A stretch of 29,825 nucleotides of DNA from an uncultured Campylobacter sp. (GCA_900539505.1 UQCL01000021.1:1-29825); one strand, 5' to 3'. Positions 14,758 through 23,315 are shown, numbered from the stretch's first letter. Translations and numbers: made by a program. Notes: generated by a model not told the origin, from the letters alone.

Positions 14758-15555
14758 ATGGTAACAATGAGAGATTTGCTAGAGTGCGGCGTTCATTTCG
14801 GACACCAAACGCGCAGATGGAATCCGAAGATGAAAAAATTCATTTTCGGCGAGAGAAAAGGTATCTACATCATAGATCTACAAAAAACTATCCGCTACTT
14901 CCGCTATACTTATAATATCGTGCGCGACGCGGCTGCCGAGGGCAAGACGATACTTTTCGTAGGCACCAAAAAACAAGCCGGCGCGACGCTAAAAGAGTAC
15001 GCAGAAAAATGCGGCATGCCTTATGTGAGCCACAGATGGCTAGGCGGCATGCTAACGAATTTTTCCACTATCAAGCAATCGATCCGCAAGCTCGAAGTAA
15101 TCGAGACTATGGAAGAGGACGGTTCGATAAATTTACTAACCAAAAAAGAGGCGCTAATGCTTCGCCGCAAAAAAGAGAAGCTCGAGCTTTATCTAGGCGG
15201 CATTCGCAATATGAAGGGCCTTCCCGATATGATCTTCGTCATCGACGTTGTAAAAGAAAAGATCGCCGTAGCGGAAGCTAATCGCCTAAAAATGCCGGTT
15301 ATCGCGCCTTTGGATACGAACTGCGATCCGGACGTAGTCGATTTCCCGATACCTGGCAACGACGATGCGATCCGCTCGGTTCAGCTTTTCTGCCAAGAGA
15401 TGGCTGAGGCGATCAACGAAGGCAAGGCGCTTCGCGATCAAGACGCAAGCGAGGATGTCGAGCAGAGCGAAGCCATCAGCGACGAGGAGAAAGAGGAAGT
15501 CGTAGCCGAGGCGATGAGCGAAGAGGATTTTGACGTAAGCGAGGACGAAGAGTAA
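14758..15555 (+). CDS. rpsB: 30S ribosomal protein S2
   Basis: A 265-aa protein at about the family length. It opens with MRDLLECGVHFGHQTRRWNPKM, the universal S2 N-terminus, and carries KTILFVGTKKQA, VSHRWLGGMLTNF and the APLDTNCDPD segment. The C-terminus is a long acidic tail (about 235-265), as in other Campylobacterales. It is first in the operon, and its TAA overlaps the ATG of tsf by one base (TAATG). Confidence 0.98.
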   Translation: MVTMRDLLECGVHFGHQTRRWNPKMKKFIFGERKGIYIIDLQKTIRYFRYTYNIVRDAAAEGKTILFVGTKKQAGATLKEYAEKCGMPYVSHRWLGGMLTNFSTIKQSIRKLEVIETMEEDGSINLLTKKEALMLRRKKEKLELYLGGIRNMKGLPDMIFVIDVVKEKIAVAEANRLKMPVIAPLDTNCDPDVVDFPIPGNDDAIRSVQLFCQEMAEAINEGKALRDQDASEDVEQSEAISDEEKEEVVAEAMSEEDFDVSEDEE

Positions 15556-16619
15556 TGGAAATCAGCGCGCAAATGGTAAAAGAGCTCCGCGAAAGCACCG
15601 GAGCGGGGATGATGGACTGCAAGAAGGCTTTAGTTGAAACAGACGGCAATATGGATAAGGCCGTCGATCTGCTTCGCGAAAAGGGCTTAGGAAAGGCTGC
15701 TAAAAAAGCCGACCGCCTAGCTAGCGAGGGCCTAGTGAGCGTCGAAGTGGGCGCGGATCACAAGATCGCAACTATAAGCGAGATAAATTCCGAAACCGAC
15801 TTCGTAGCTAAAAATCAAAATTTTATAAATTTAGTTAAAAATACCACTCTACATATCCAAAGTAAGGGCATTAGCAGCATTGATGAGTTAAATTCCAGTG
15901 TCATCGACGGCGTTAAATTTGATGAGCATCTAAAGAGCCAGATTGCTACGATCGGTGAAAATTTGGTCGTTAGAAGATTTGAGACGATTAAGGCGGGCGC
16001 AAACGGAGTAGTAAACGGCTACCTGCACTCAAACGGCCGCGTAGGCGTCATCATCGCAGCAGCTTGCGACAGCGAGCGAACTGCGGAGGGTGCGAAGGAG
16101 CTTATAAAAAATCTCTGCATGCATGCAGCCGCGATGAAACCTCAGGTTATCAGCTATAAAGAGCTTGATCCCGATTTTATCGAAAAAGAATTCTTAGCTC
16201 TTAAAGGCGAGTTTGAAAAGGAAAACGAGGAGTTTGTGCGTTTAGGTAAGCCCCTTCATAAGATCCCGCAGTTCGGCTCGCGCGCGCATCTAACGGACGA
16301 AATTTTAGCCAAAGAGATAGAAGTTTTAAAAGACGAGCTTCGCAAACAAAATAAACCTGAAAAAATTTGGGATAAAATTTTGCCGGGTCAGATCGATCGC
16401 TTCATCGCCGATAATACTCAAATCGATCAGCGCCTCACGCTGCTAGGGCAATTTTATGTAATGGACGACAAGAAAACCGTCGAGCAGGTGATCGACGAAG
16501 AAGCTAAAAAACTAGGCGGCAAGATCGAGATCGTAAAATACGTCCGCTTCGAAGTGGGCGAAGGCCTAGAGAAAAAGAGCGAAGACTTCGCAGCCGAAGT
16601 AGCGGCTCAAATCGGCTAA
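15555..16619 (+). CDS. tsf: Elongation factor Ts
   Basis: A 354-aa nucleotide-exchange factor for EF-Tu. The N-terminal UBA-like domain has the signature LRESTGAGMMDCKKAL (about 11-26). The core contains SETDFVAKN, the TDFV motif that contacts EF-Tu, and MHAAAMKP. The length matches the long epsilonproteobacterial form. It is coupled to rpsB by a one-base overlap, and the next gene starts two bases after its stop. Confidence 0.98.
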   Translation: MEISAQMVKELRESTGAGMMDCKKALVETDGNMDKAVDLLREKGLGKAAKKADRLASEGLVSVEVGADHKIATISEINSETDFVAKNQNFINLVKNTTLHIQSKGISSIDELNSSVIDGVKFDEHLKSQIATIGENLVVRRFETIKAGANGVVNGYLHSNGRVGVIIAAACDSERTAEGAKELIKNLCMHAAAMKPQVISYKELDPDFIEKEFLALKGEFEKENEEFVRLGKPLHKIPQFGSRAHLTDEILAKEIEVLKDELRKQNKPEKIWDKILPGQIDRFIADNTQIDQRLTLLGQFYVMDDKKTVEQVIDEEAKKLGGKIEIVKYVRFEVGEGLEKKSEDFAAEVAAQIG

Positions 16620-16621
16620 AT

Positions 16622-17263
16622 ATGGAACTTCTAAAGGGCGTAAATCTTACTCACGCGTATGATTATACGCTCTTTGAAAATGTAAGCTTAAGCGTTGGGG
16701 AGAGCGAGAGTATCGCTATTTTGGGCGTTAGCGGCTGCGGCAAATCAACCCTGCTTCATATTTTATGCACGCTTTTAAAGCCGAACTTGGGCGAAGTGAT
16801 CTACGGCGGGCGCAGTATTTACGAGCTAAGCTCCGATGAGAGACTTAAAATCCGCCGCAACGACTTCGGTATAATATTTCAATCCCACTACCTTTTTAAG
16901 GGCTTTTCTTCCGGCGAAAATATTGAACTCGCCGCCAAACTTACGAATAACGCGATAGATGATGAAATTTTAAAAAAGCTTCAGATCGAACATACTTTAA
17001 AGCAAGGCGTGGGCGAGCTTAGCGGCGGACAGCAGCAGCGCGTGAGCATCGCTCGCATACTTTGCAAAAAGCCGCGCATAATCTTTGCCGACGAGCCTAC
17101 TGGAAATTTAGACAAGGATACCGCAAACGAGGTCATGGACGTGATCTTTGATTACGTAAAATCCAGCCGTGGCGCACTCGTGCTCGTGACTCACGATGAG
17201 AATTTAGCGCAAAAATGCTGCAAAGTTTATCGCCTAAATAACCGAAATTTAGCGCAAATATAA
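16622..17263 (+). CDS. ABC transporter ATP-binding subunit, LolD/FtsE-like
   Basis: A 213-aa stand-alone ATPase with Walker A GVSGCGKST (about 34-42), Q-loop IIFQSHY, signature LSGGQQQRV (about 133-141) and Walker B IIFADEP with D-loop TGNLD. The size and the SGGQQQRV/ADEPTGNLD combination place it with the LolD/MacB/FtsE group. No permease is encoded in the window, so the partner must be elsewhere. The C. jejuni counterpart (Cj1180c) occupies the same place after tsf. The start follows tsf by two bases without a separate ribosome-binding site, implying coupling. Confidence 0.88.
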   Translation: MELLKGVNLTHAYDYTLFENVSLSVGESESIAILGVSGCGKSTLLHILCTLLKPNLGEVIYGGRSIYELSSDERLKIRRNDFGIIFQSHYLFKGFSSGENIELAAKLTNNAIDDEILKKLQIEHTLKQGVGELSGGQQQRVSIARILCKKPRIIFADEPTGNLDKDTANEVMDVIFDYVKSSRGALVLVTHDENLAQKCCKVYRLNNRNLAQI

Positions 17264-17286
17264 GCAATTAATAACCAAAAATATCT

Positions 17287-17292
17287 TACAAT
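17287..17292 (+). promoter_or_regulatory. Possible internal promoter before the acidic repeat protein
   Basis: TACAAT 28 nt before the ATG at 17321, in a 57-bp A/T-rich gap. This gap is where fliR lies in C. jejuni. Confidence 0.3.
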
Positions 17293-17320
17293 AGCCCAAA
17301 TTCTTTCTAAAAGGTCATAA

Positions 17321-19393
17321 ATGAAAATTCTACTTGACAATCACAATGAGCAGGTTGCAAGTGTCGTAAATATTTGCTGCGAGCGCATCGGTGCGGACCT
17401 GGTAGCATATAGTGCAGACGAGAGTGAATATGATTTGACGATAAAAAATTATGAAGATGGCGATGATATTTCAAAATTTGATCTTAATAAAACGCTGTTT
17501 CTGACGCCTAAGAATGTTTCGGTGCCAGGAGCGCGATACACCCTTACAAAGCCTTTTTCGCCGCTTGAGCTCATTACATTTATCAGCGAATTTTCGGTTC
17601 AAAATATGAGCGTGCAGGCCAAAGAAAAAATGGCGAAAGAATTTGCCGATGCAAGCTCTGTGATGAAAGAGATCGATGCGATTGACCAGGCAAATTCCGC
17701 TTCGGGCAGTAATTTTGAAGAGCTTGTGGATAGCTTTTATGACTCCGGCAAGGATATACCGCTTTCACAGCTGGCAAACGATATAGCGCCCGAGATTGCA
17801 GATGATGTGCCGCTTTCGCAGTTGCTAGGTGATATGCCGCGCATGGACGAGATCGCAGATGATATTCCACTCTCGCAGCTTGCAGATGAAGCAGCTATTG
17901 CGGACACTATCTCTGATGATACACCGCTTAACGCCGTCGCAGAAAAGATTGCGGATAATATTGCAGATGATATGCCTCTAAACTTAGCTGCTAGCGATAT
18001 CCCTGAGGATGTGCCGCTAAATAGTATCGGCGCAAGCGAGCCTGCTGAAAATAATCACACACCTCAAGATGAAATTCCACTCGCAAAGGATGACGCTCCT
18101 ATAGCTCTAGCGGCGCTAGATGATGAAAATCCTAAGAATTCCAAAACGGATAAACCGCAGACAGAAGATGAAATTCTTGTCGCACAGGCAAGCGAAACTT
18201 TACCGCTTGCGCAGCAAGACGAGCCGCAAAGAGCTGGCAGCCCTAATGAAACTACTGTTGAAAAAAAAGCAGACGCTGCGTCTAATCTAGAGGAAGCGAA
18301 AGACTCTGCGGACGTTACGCTTAAACAGCATGAGTCAGACGGCTTATTTGCCTATAAAACAGATGAAAAAAATTCTGCCTCGCAAGTAATGCAAGATGCA
18401 GCCGGCGCGCCTGTTAACAGTGGATTTGATATGGATTTTTCTAGGCTTTTCGATAGTGCCGGCATGCCCGTGGAGGAGTTTGGAGGATATGACAATTTTG
18501 CCGCGGCTGCGTTTGTTTCCGATGAAAAAGAGGAGAAAAGATCTGCGCATGATAAAAATAAAACGGCTACGGATTTTCAAAAAACGCAAATTTCGTCTCA
18601 ATACGAGGTCGCTTCAGATACGCCGATTGCGCTAGCGGGCGCGGGCGATATACCTCGTGAAAATCTTTATAACGCCGTTCCGTTTCAAAGTATGGAATTT
18701 ACCGGCGGACTTGCACAGAATGCGTCTATGTCTGCTCATAATGAAGCATGGAATTCAATTGGCGCAAATTTCGTAGCTTCTGCAAATTCTAGCAATACCA
18801 GGACTACAAATTCTACTCCTGTGCCGAATTTTTCGGAGCTAAACTTGCCGCACATATTAGATGCCTCAGATTTACCGAAGCAAAGCGAGCAAGCCAATAG
18901 CGTTACTAGCGGGTTTGCGGACGGATTTTTGCGCGCTATGGAGGGCGATTTTGCAAACTCTTTTGCCGCAAGCTCCGCTGATAGCGAGCAATTTAAATCC
19001 GACAAGCTCGCAAAGAGCGCCGCGCAGCAGATAAAATTTAATGCTTCAAAGCCTTCGGAGCGCACCGAATTTAAAGCGCATAAATTTGGTGCGTCCGAGC
19101 AGGTAAATGAGATGAAATTTGGCGCACAAGCTATGCCGAATGAGCTTGCCGCTTCGGCTGCGGCGGAGTTTGCCAGCCTTATGGCAAGCGAGTTAGAGCC
19201 TAGTGCCAAAAGCGAGTCGCTGCGTAACGAGCACGGTAAAAAACCGAGCGCTGAGGAGCTGAAAACCAAGTTGCGTGATGATCTAGAAGCGGGCATCGCA
19301 AACACGATCGAGAAATTTGCGGGCAGTAAGGACGCTAAGGACGCGCTGAAGGACTTTAAGATCAATATCGACATATCGTTTGGAGATCGGTAG
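17321..19393 (+). CDS. Large acidic repeat protein (Cj1178c-like)
   Basis: A 690-aa protein. Residues 1-100 form a compact N-terminal domain ending TLTKPFSPLELITFI, which recalls a degenerate response-regulator receiver domain. Residues 144-257 hold seven copies of an acidic motif (D-D-x-P-L-S/N-x-L) at 144, 161, 180, 199, 216, 229 and 250, spaced 13-21 residues. The rest, to about 640, is Ala/Ser/Asn/Asp/Glu-rich and probably disordered. The last 50 residues (from about 640) are a helical, more conserved-looking tail ending INIDISFGDR. There is no signal peptide. C. jejuni has a highly acidic protein of unknown function (Cj1178c) at this place. Its stop overlaps the gmk start (TAGTG). Confidence 0.75.
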   Translation: MKILLDNHNEQVASVVNICCERIGADLVAYSADESEYDLTIKNYEDGDDISKFDLNKTLFLTPKNVSVPGARYTLTKPFSPLELITFISEFSVQNMSVQAKEKMAKEFADASSVMKEIDAIDQANSASGSNFEELVDSFYDSGKDIPLSQLANDIAPEIADDVPLSQLLGDMPRMDEIADDIPLSQLADEAAIADTISDDTPLNAVAEKIADNIADDMPLNLAASDIPEDVPLNSIGASEPAENNHTPQDEIPLAKDDAPIALAALDDENPKNSKTDKPQTEDEILVAQASETLPLAQQDEPQRAGSPNETTVEKKADAASNLEEAKDSADVTLKQHESDGLFAYKTDEKNSASQVMQDAAGAPVNSGFDMDFSRLFDSAGMPVEEFGGYDNFAAAAFVSDEKEEKRSAHDKNKTATDFQKTQISSQYEVASDTPIALAGAGDIPRENLYNAVPFQSMEFTGGLAQNASMSAHNEAWNSIGANFVASANSSNTRTTNSTPVPNFSELNLPHILDASDLPKQSEQANSVTSGFADGFLRAMEGDFANSFAASSADSEQFKSDKLAKSAAQQIKFNASKPSERTEFKAHKFGASEQVNEMKFGAQAMPNELAASAAAEFASLMASELEPSAKSESLRNEHGKKPSAEELKTKLRDDLEAGIANTIEKFAGSKDAKDALKDFKINIDISFGDR
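17750..18091 (+). repeat. Degenerate repeats encoding the DD-x-PL motif
   Basis: Seven related units in the acidic protein gene (residues 144-257). The protein motif is kept while the DNA has diverged, so the array is old rather than a recent slippage product. Confidence 0.6.
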
Positions 19394-20007
19394 TGCGGGG
19401 CAAAATTTTGCTCGTCTCCGGTCCAAGCGGTAGCGGCAAAAGCACGCTCATAAAGCGTCTTATCGCAGAATTCGGCGGGCAGATATACTTCTCGATCTCC
19501 TCTACGACGCGCGAAATGCGTGCGGGCGAAGCGGACGGCGTCAATTATCATTTCATAAGCGAGAGCGAGTTTCGCGCAGGTATTGAGCGCGGAGAGTTTT
19601 TAGAGTGGGCGTTGGTCCACGGCAAATATTACGGTACTTCGCTAAAAGCCGCTACGAGCGAGCTTGAACGGGGTAAGATCGTGATTTTTGACATCGATGT
19701 GCAAGGATATGAGATCGTGCGTAGCAAAGTGCCTAAAAGTGGGCTTACTAGCGTATTTATTACTACGCCGAGCTTGTCGGAGCTTAGAGATAGGTTGCGT
19801 GCTCGTGGCGATAATGATCCTGCCGATATTGCTTTGCGCCTACAAAACGCGCAAGAGGAGATGGAGCGCCTAGGCGAATATGATTATTTCATAATAAACG
19901 ATCGCCTTGAAGCGGCGTATGAGAATTTAAGATCAATCTACAAAACTATCAAACTAGAAACGGCGAGCCGCGACATAGGCAAGCTAATCGAAATTTGGAA
20001 AATTTAA
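19393..20007 (+). CDS. gmk: Guanylate kinase
   Basis: A 204-aa enzyme phosphorylating GMP to GDP. The P-loop GPSGSGKST is at residues 10-18, and the GMP-binding block ISSTTREMRAGEADGVNYHF with FLEWALVHGKYYGTS follows at about 35-80. DIDVQGY is the Walker B-like region. Length is typical. The start is GTG overlapping the previous stop by one base, and TatA follows after 10 bp, so it is translated within the operon. Confidence 0.97.
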   Translation: MRGKILLVSGPSGSGKSTLIKRLIAEFGGQIYFSISSTTREMRAGEADGVNYHFISESEFRAGIERGEFLEWALVHGKYYGTSLKAATSELERGKIVIFDIDVQGYEIVRSKVPKSGLTSVFITTPSLSELRDRLRARGDNDPADIALRLQNAQEEMERLGEYDYFIINDRLEAAYENLRSIYKTIKLETASRDIGKLIEIWKI

Positions 20008-20017
20008 AGGAGAAAAA

Positions 20018-20233
20018 ATGGGTTCTATGAGTATTGGACACTGGCTGATTGTTTTGATCGTTGTTGTGTTGCTGTTCGGAGCGAAAAAAATCCCAGAGCT
20101 TGCAAAGGGTCTAGGACAGGGCATAAAGACTTTCAAAAAAGAGATGGAAGAGGACGACGAACCGCAAAAGGTCGAGAAAAAGATGGAACAAGAGGTTAAA
20201 GACGCCGAAATCAGCGATACTAAAAAGGCGTAA
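20018..20233 (+). CDS. tatA: Twin-arginine translocase subunit TatA
   Basis: A 71-aa protein with one N-terminal transmembrane helix (about 5-21), the hinge FGAKKIPELAKGLGQGIKTFKKE with the invariant FG and Pro, and a charged tail. This is the TatA/E layout; TatB would have a longer tail. It forms the protein-conducting assembly for folded Tat substrates in the inner membrane. tatC is not in the window. The ribosome-binding site AAAGGAG is 6 nt from the ATG. Confidence 0.95.
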   Translation: MGSMSIGHWLIVLIVVVLLFGAKKIPELAKGLGQGIKTFKKEMEEDDEPQKVEKKMEQEVKDAEISDTKKA

Positions 20234-20238
20234 AGGAT

Positions 20239-22032
20239 TTGAAAAATTTAGTCTTAAATGAAATTTTTAAAATTTTATCTCGCAAAGTCGTTTTAGAAAA
20301 ACCCAAAGATAAAAGTTTGGCTCATTACGCCTCGCCCGAGGCTTTTGCGCTGGCTAAGGAGCTGCGAAAGGCGCCTAAACTCATCGCCGAGGAGCTTGCG
20401 GCTAAATTTAAAGATAGCGAAATTCTAAGCGCTACGGCGGTGAACGGCTATCTAAATTTTCACCTAAAGCCCGCCGTGTTGGGCGCTCTTGCTGAAAATG
20501 CTCTTAGATTGGGCGGTGATTTTGCGAAAAACGACGCGAAGCTTGGAGCCGGAATTTTACCGGCTTCGGAAAAGATTTGCGTGAGTGATCCCGCTTGCAA
20601 AGGCTCCGCTGCAAATCTAGATGCGAGCGGCAACGACACCGCCAAATCGCAGAATTTCGACACGCAAAATTTTATTTCGCAGAATTCCGAAGAGGCGTCA
20701 AATTCCGTCGTAGCATCAAATTGCGATGAGGCGCAGAATTCCGCCGCTATGCCGCAAAAAATTTTACTTGAATACATTAGCGCCAATCCGACCGGTCCGC
20801 TTCATATCGGGCACGTGCGCGGCGCCGTTTACGGCGATACGTTCGCGCGCATCGGAGGCTATCTGGGGCACCGCGTCGATACCGAGTACTACATCAATGA
20901 CGCGGGCAATCAGATCGAGCTTTTGGGCACTTCGATCGCGCTTCGTGCGCGCGAGCTAGCGGGCGAGGACGTGAGCTACCCCGAGAAATACTACCGCGGC
21001 GAGTATATCGACGAGATCATTCCTCTTGCGCGCGCCCAATTCGGCGATGAAATTTTCCGCGACGAATCGCGCGTTTTGATCCTTGCGGAGTTTGCTAAAG
21101 ATGAAGTGCTAAAGATCATCCAAAAAGATCTCGCAGACGCGGGCATTCGCATCCAAAACTGGGCTAGCGAAAAGAGCCTCTACGGCGAGCTTGAGCCTAC
21201 GATTAAGAAGCTTGAGCGCAGCGGCAAGATGTATGAACAGGAGGGCAAAATTTGGATCCGCTCATCGCAGCTCGGCGACGAAAAGGATCGCGTCGTCATC
21301 CGCGAGGATGCGCGCCCGACCTATCTTGCGGGCGACATCGTCTATCACAATAACAAATTTGAGCGAGGATATGAGCGCTGCATCAACATCTGGGGAGCCG
21401 ATCACCACGGCTACATCGCGCGCCTAAAGGCCGCCGTGCATTTTCTGGGCTACGACGAAAACAGGCTTGAGATCATCCTAATGCAGATGGTAAATTTGCT
21501 CAAAGACGGGCAGACCTACAAGATGAGCAAGCGCGCGGGCAACGCGATTTTGATGAGTGACGTGCTCGCTGCGATCGGCAGGGACGCTATGCGATTTATC
21601 TTCATAAGTAAAAAGGGCGAGACGCCGCTTGAGTTCGACGTGGACGAGCTCGAGCGCGAGGACAGCAGCAATCCGATCTTTTACATCAACTACGCTCACG
21701 CGCGGGTCAATCAAATTTTTACCAAAGCGGGCAAGCGCGAGGCGGACGTCTTGGGCGCGGACTTCGGCACGCTGGATGAAGCGGGGCTCGGCTTAGCTTT
21801 TGCGGCGCTTGGCTTGAATGAAATTTTAAACGACGCATTTAACTCTCGCGGCTTGCAGAAGCTGCCCGATTTCCTAAAGGCGCTCGCGGCGGACTTTCAT
21901 AAATACTACAACGAAAACCGCGTCGTAGGCAGCGAGAATGAGGATGCGAAGCTCAAGCTGTTCGCGCTCGTAGCGCTTAGTATCCGCACGGCGTTTGCCC
22001 TGATGGGCCTAAGCGCGAAAGAAAAAATGTAG
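20239..22032 (+). CDS. argS: Arginyl-tRNA synthetase with a 73-aa insertion
   Basis: A 597-aa class I synthetase. The HIGH motif is His189-Ile-Gly-His192 (TGPLHIGHVRGAVYGD), and the KMSK motif is at about 428-431 (YKMSKRAGNAILM). The anticodon-binding domain is complete to the C-terminus. Without residues 101-173 it would be about 524 aa, near the usual Campylobacter length (about 530). That segment, between FAKND and KILLEYISANPTGP, is Ser/Asn/Ala-rich. The start is TTG, with AAAGGA only one base before it; no in-frame ATG is available nearby and the MKN-type start agrees with relatives. Last gene of the operon, 5 bp after tatA. Confidence 0.95.
   Translation: MKNLVLNEIFKILSRKVVLEKPKDKSLAHYASPEAFALAKELRKAPKLIAEELAAKFKDSEILSATAVNGYLNFHLKPAVLGALAENALRLGGDFAKNDAKLGAGILPASEKICVSDPACKGSAANLDASGNDTAKSQNFDTQNFISQNSEEASNSVVASNCDEAQNSAAMPQKILLEYISANPTGPLHIGHVRGAVYGDTFARIGGYLGHRVDTEYYINDAGNQIELLGTSIALRARELAGEDVSYPEKYYRGEYIDEIIPLARAQFGDEIFRDESRVLILAEFAKDEVLKIIQKDLADAGIRIQNWASEKSLYGELEPTIKKLERSGKMYEQEGKIWIRSSQLGDEKDRVVIREDARPTYLAGDIVYHNNKFERGYERCINIWGADHHGYIARLKAAVHFLGYDENRLEIILMQMVNLLKDGQTYKMSKRAGNAILMSDVLAAIGRDAMRFIFISKKGETPLEFDVDELEREDSSNPIFYINYAHARVNQIFTKAGKREADVLGADFGTLDEAGLGLAFAALGLNEILNDAFNSRGLQKLPDFLKALAADFHKYYNENRVVGSENEDAKLKLFALVALSIRTAFALMGLSAKEKM
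20539..20757 (+). repeat. Low-complexity RAATTY-rich in-frame insertion in argS
   Basis: 219 bp encoding about 73 aa between the N-terminal Add1 domain and the catalytic domain. It contains GAATTT twice, AAATTT, AAATTC and GAATTC twice, often in short phrases such as CGCAGAATTCCG and TCAAATTCCGTCG that recur within it and resemble the ribE insertion. The peptide is rich in Asn, Ser, Ala and Gln and probably disordered. Confidence 0.55.
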
Positions 22033-22048
22033 CCGCACAGGCTACATT
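22026..22048 (-). terminator. Hairpin overlapping the argS stop codon, terminator-like on the minus strand
   Basis: A perfect 9-bp stem AATGTAGCC/GGCTACATT with loop GCACA; the argS stop TAG is inside it. On the minus strand it is followed by a run of T (complement of GAAAAAA at 22021-22027), a standard intrinsic terminator layout. On the plus strand no T-run follows, so it may stop argS transcripts only weakly. Confidence 0.5.
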
Positions 22049-22532
22049 CGCGCCGATAGCCCTAAATCTCACGAACGAAATTTTATGATTTAAAATACAA
22101 AGCGAAATTTTTCGACGGGATTTCTGCTGCGAAATTTTATGTTTTGCTCTTTGCTTCTGGCTTTGCCACAAAATTTTACGGCGGAATTTGGGATGAAATT
22201 TTATCGCGAAATTTGATTTAAAATTCTATCGCTATGAAATTTTAAAGCTAGTTCTAAATTTACGGCTCGTAAAATTTCAATTTTAGAATTTTACGGGCTG
22301 TTTCGCGGTATTGCTGTAGCGCCTGGTGCGGTTCGTAAAATTTAAAATTTGGCTGCAAATTTACAGCTTGCGGAATTTTGAAATTTTAAAATTTTACGGC
22401 GCGGAAGCCCTGGGCAAATTTTAAAGCAGAGTTTTAAGGCGGTAAAATTTCATCCGCAAAATTTACTCGGACGGGATTTGTCTGCAAGACTGCCCCTTAA
22501 ATCCGCGGCGCATCGCCGCAAAAAGGATAGAT
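22049..22532. repeat. Dense RAATTY array between argS and the Sel1 gene
   Basis: No coding potential. By hand I count about 21 RAATTY sites in roughly 400 bp, nearly all AAATTT or GAATTT inside runs such as GAAATTTTA. It contains an inverted repeat, GCTCGTAAAATT (22265-22276) with AATTTTACGGGC (22287-22298; one wobble), and the 19-mer at 22381-22399 recurs exactly at 27251-27269. A ribosome-binding site for the next gene ends the region. Confidence 0.6.
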
Positions 22533-23315
22533 ATGAGAAAGATCATCGACATAGCGGCGCTTTCGATTGCCGTTTGCATCTTGGTTATGGTGCTTTTTTT
22601 GCCGTCACCCGTTTTATCGTTTAAATGCTACCGCGGCGATGGCGTAAGCTGCGTACAGCTTGGGCGCGACAAGCTCTCCCGCGGAGATTACGACGGCGCA
22701 AAGTTCGCTCTTGCTAAGGCTTGCGAGGCGGGCGAGAAAGATAGCTGCTTTGATTTGGGAGCCCTATACGATGGCGAGGGCAATGCGACGCAGGCAGGAG
22801 TATTTTATGACGCAGCCTGCGATAAAAACGTCGCCGTAGCCTGCCACAAGCTAGGCAACCTATATCAGCGAGGGCGCCTGAGTAGGGACTTCGTTGCCGC
22901 CGCGCAGCGCTACGCCAAGGCCTGCGATTTAGGCTATGCCAAGAGCTGTCACAATGCGGGCGTAGTCTATTTCACGGGCAGTTTCGGGCTTGCGACGGAT
23001 CAGGCAAAGGCGGTGAGCTTTTTCGAGCGAGGCTGTGACGGCGGGCTAGTGGATAGCTGTTATAACGCCGGCGTTGCGTATGATAAGGGTCTCGGCGCGC
23101 CGCAGGATCGTGACAAGGCGGAGAAGCTTTACACCAAATCCTGCGAGCTGGGCTACGGCGATGCCTGCAATAATTTAGGCTATTTGTATGTGAGCAAGGG
23201 GGATCTGCGCGGATTTTCCAAGGGGCTTGGATGGGTCAAAAAAGGCTGCGACGCGGACAATAAAAAATCCTGCCAGCTCTACGAATTTATGAAAGAGCAA
23301 ATTTTAAAGAAGTAG
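22533..23315 (+). CDS. Cys-rich Sel1-repeat protein (Hcp-like), exported
   Basis: A 260-aa protein with an N-terminal signal/anchor (residues 8-30), then six or seven Sel1-like TPR units of about 36 residues. Each has two Cys separated by seven residues (for example CEAGEKDSC, CDLGYAKSC, CELGYGDAC), which in Helicobacter Hcp proteins form one disulfide per repeat. The fold is a right-handed superhelix used for binding proteins or peptidoglycan; HcpA/B bind penicillin weakly. It is likely periplasmic, with the disulfides requiring Dsb enzymes. ATG with AAAAGGA upstream. No operon partner; 484 bp of word-rich DNA precede it. Confidence 0.88.
   Translation: MRKIIDIAALSIAVCILVMVLFLPSPVLSFKCYRGDGVSCVQLGRDKLSRGDYDGAKFALAKACEAGEKDSCFDLGALYDGEGNATQAGVFYDAACDKNVAVACHKLGNLYQRGRLSRDFVAAAQRYAKACDLGYAKSCHNAGVVYFTGSFGLATDQAKAVSFFERGCDGGLVDSCYNAGVAYDKGLGAPQDRDKAEKLYTKSCELGYGDACNNLGYLYVSKGDLRGFSKGLGWVKKGCDADNKKSCQLYEFMKEQILKK

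Noticed and set aside
22049..22532. CRISPR array or IS remnant in the repeat-rich gap
   Set aside because: No regular repeat-spacer period, no transposase fragment, no target-site duplication; the repetition is of a 6- to 9-base word at irregular spacing.
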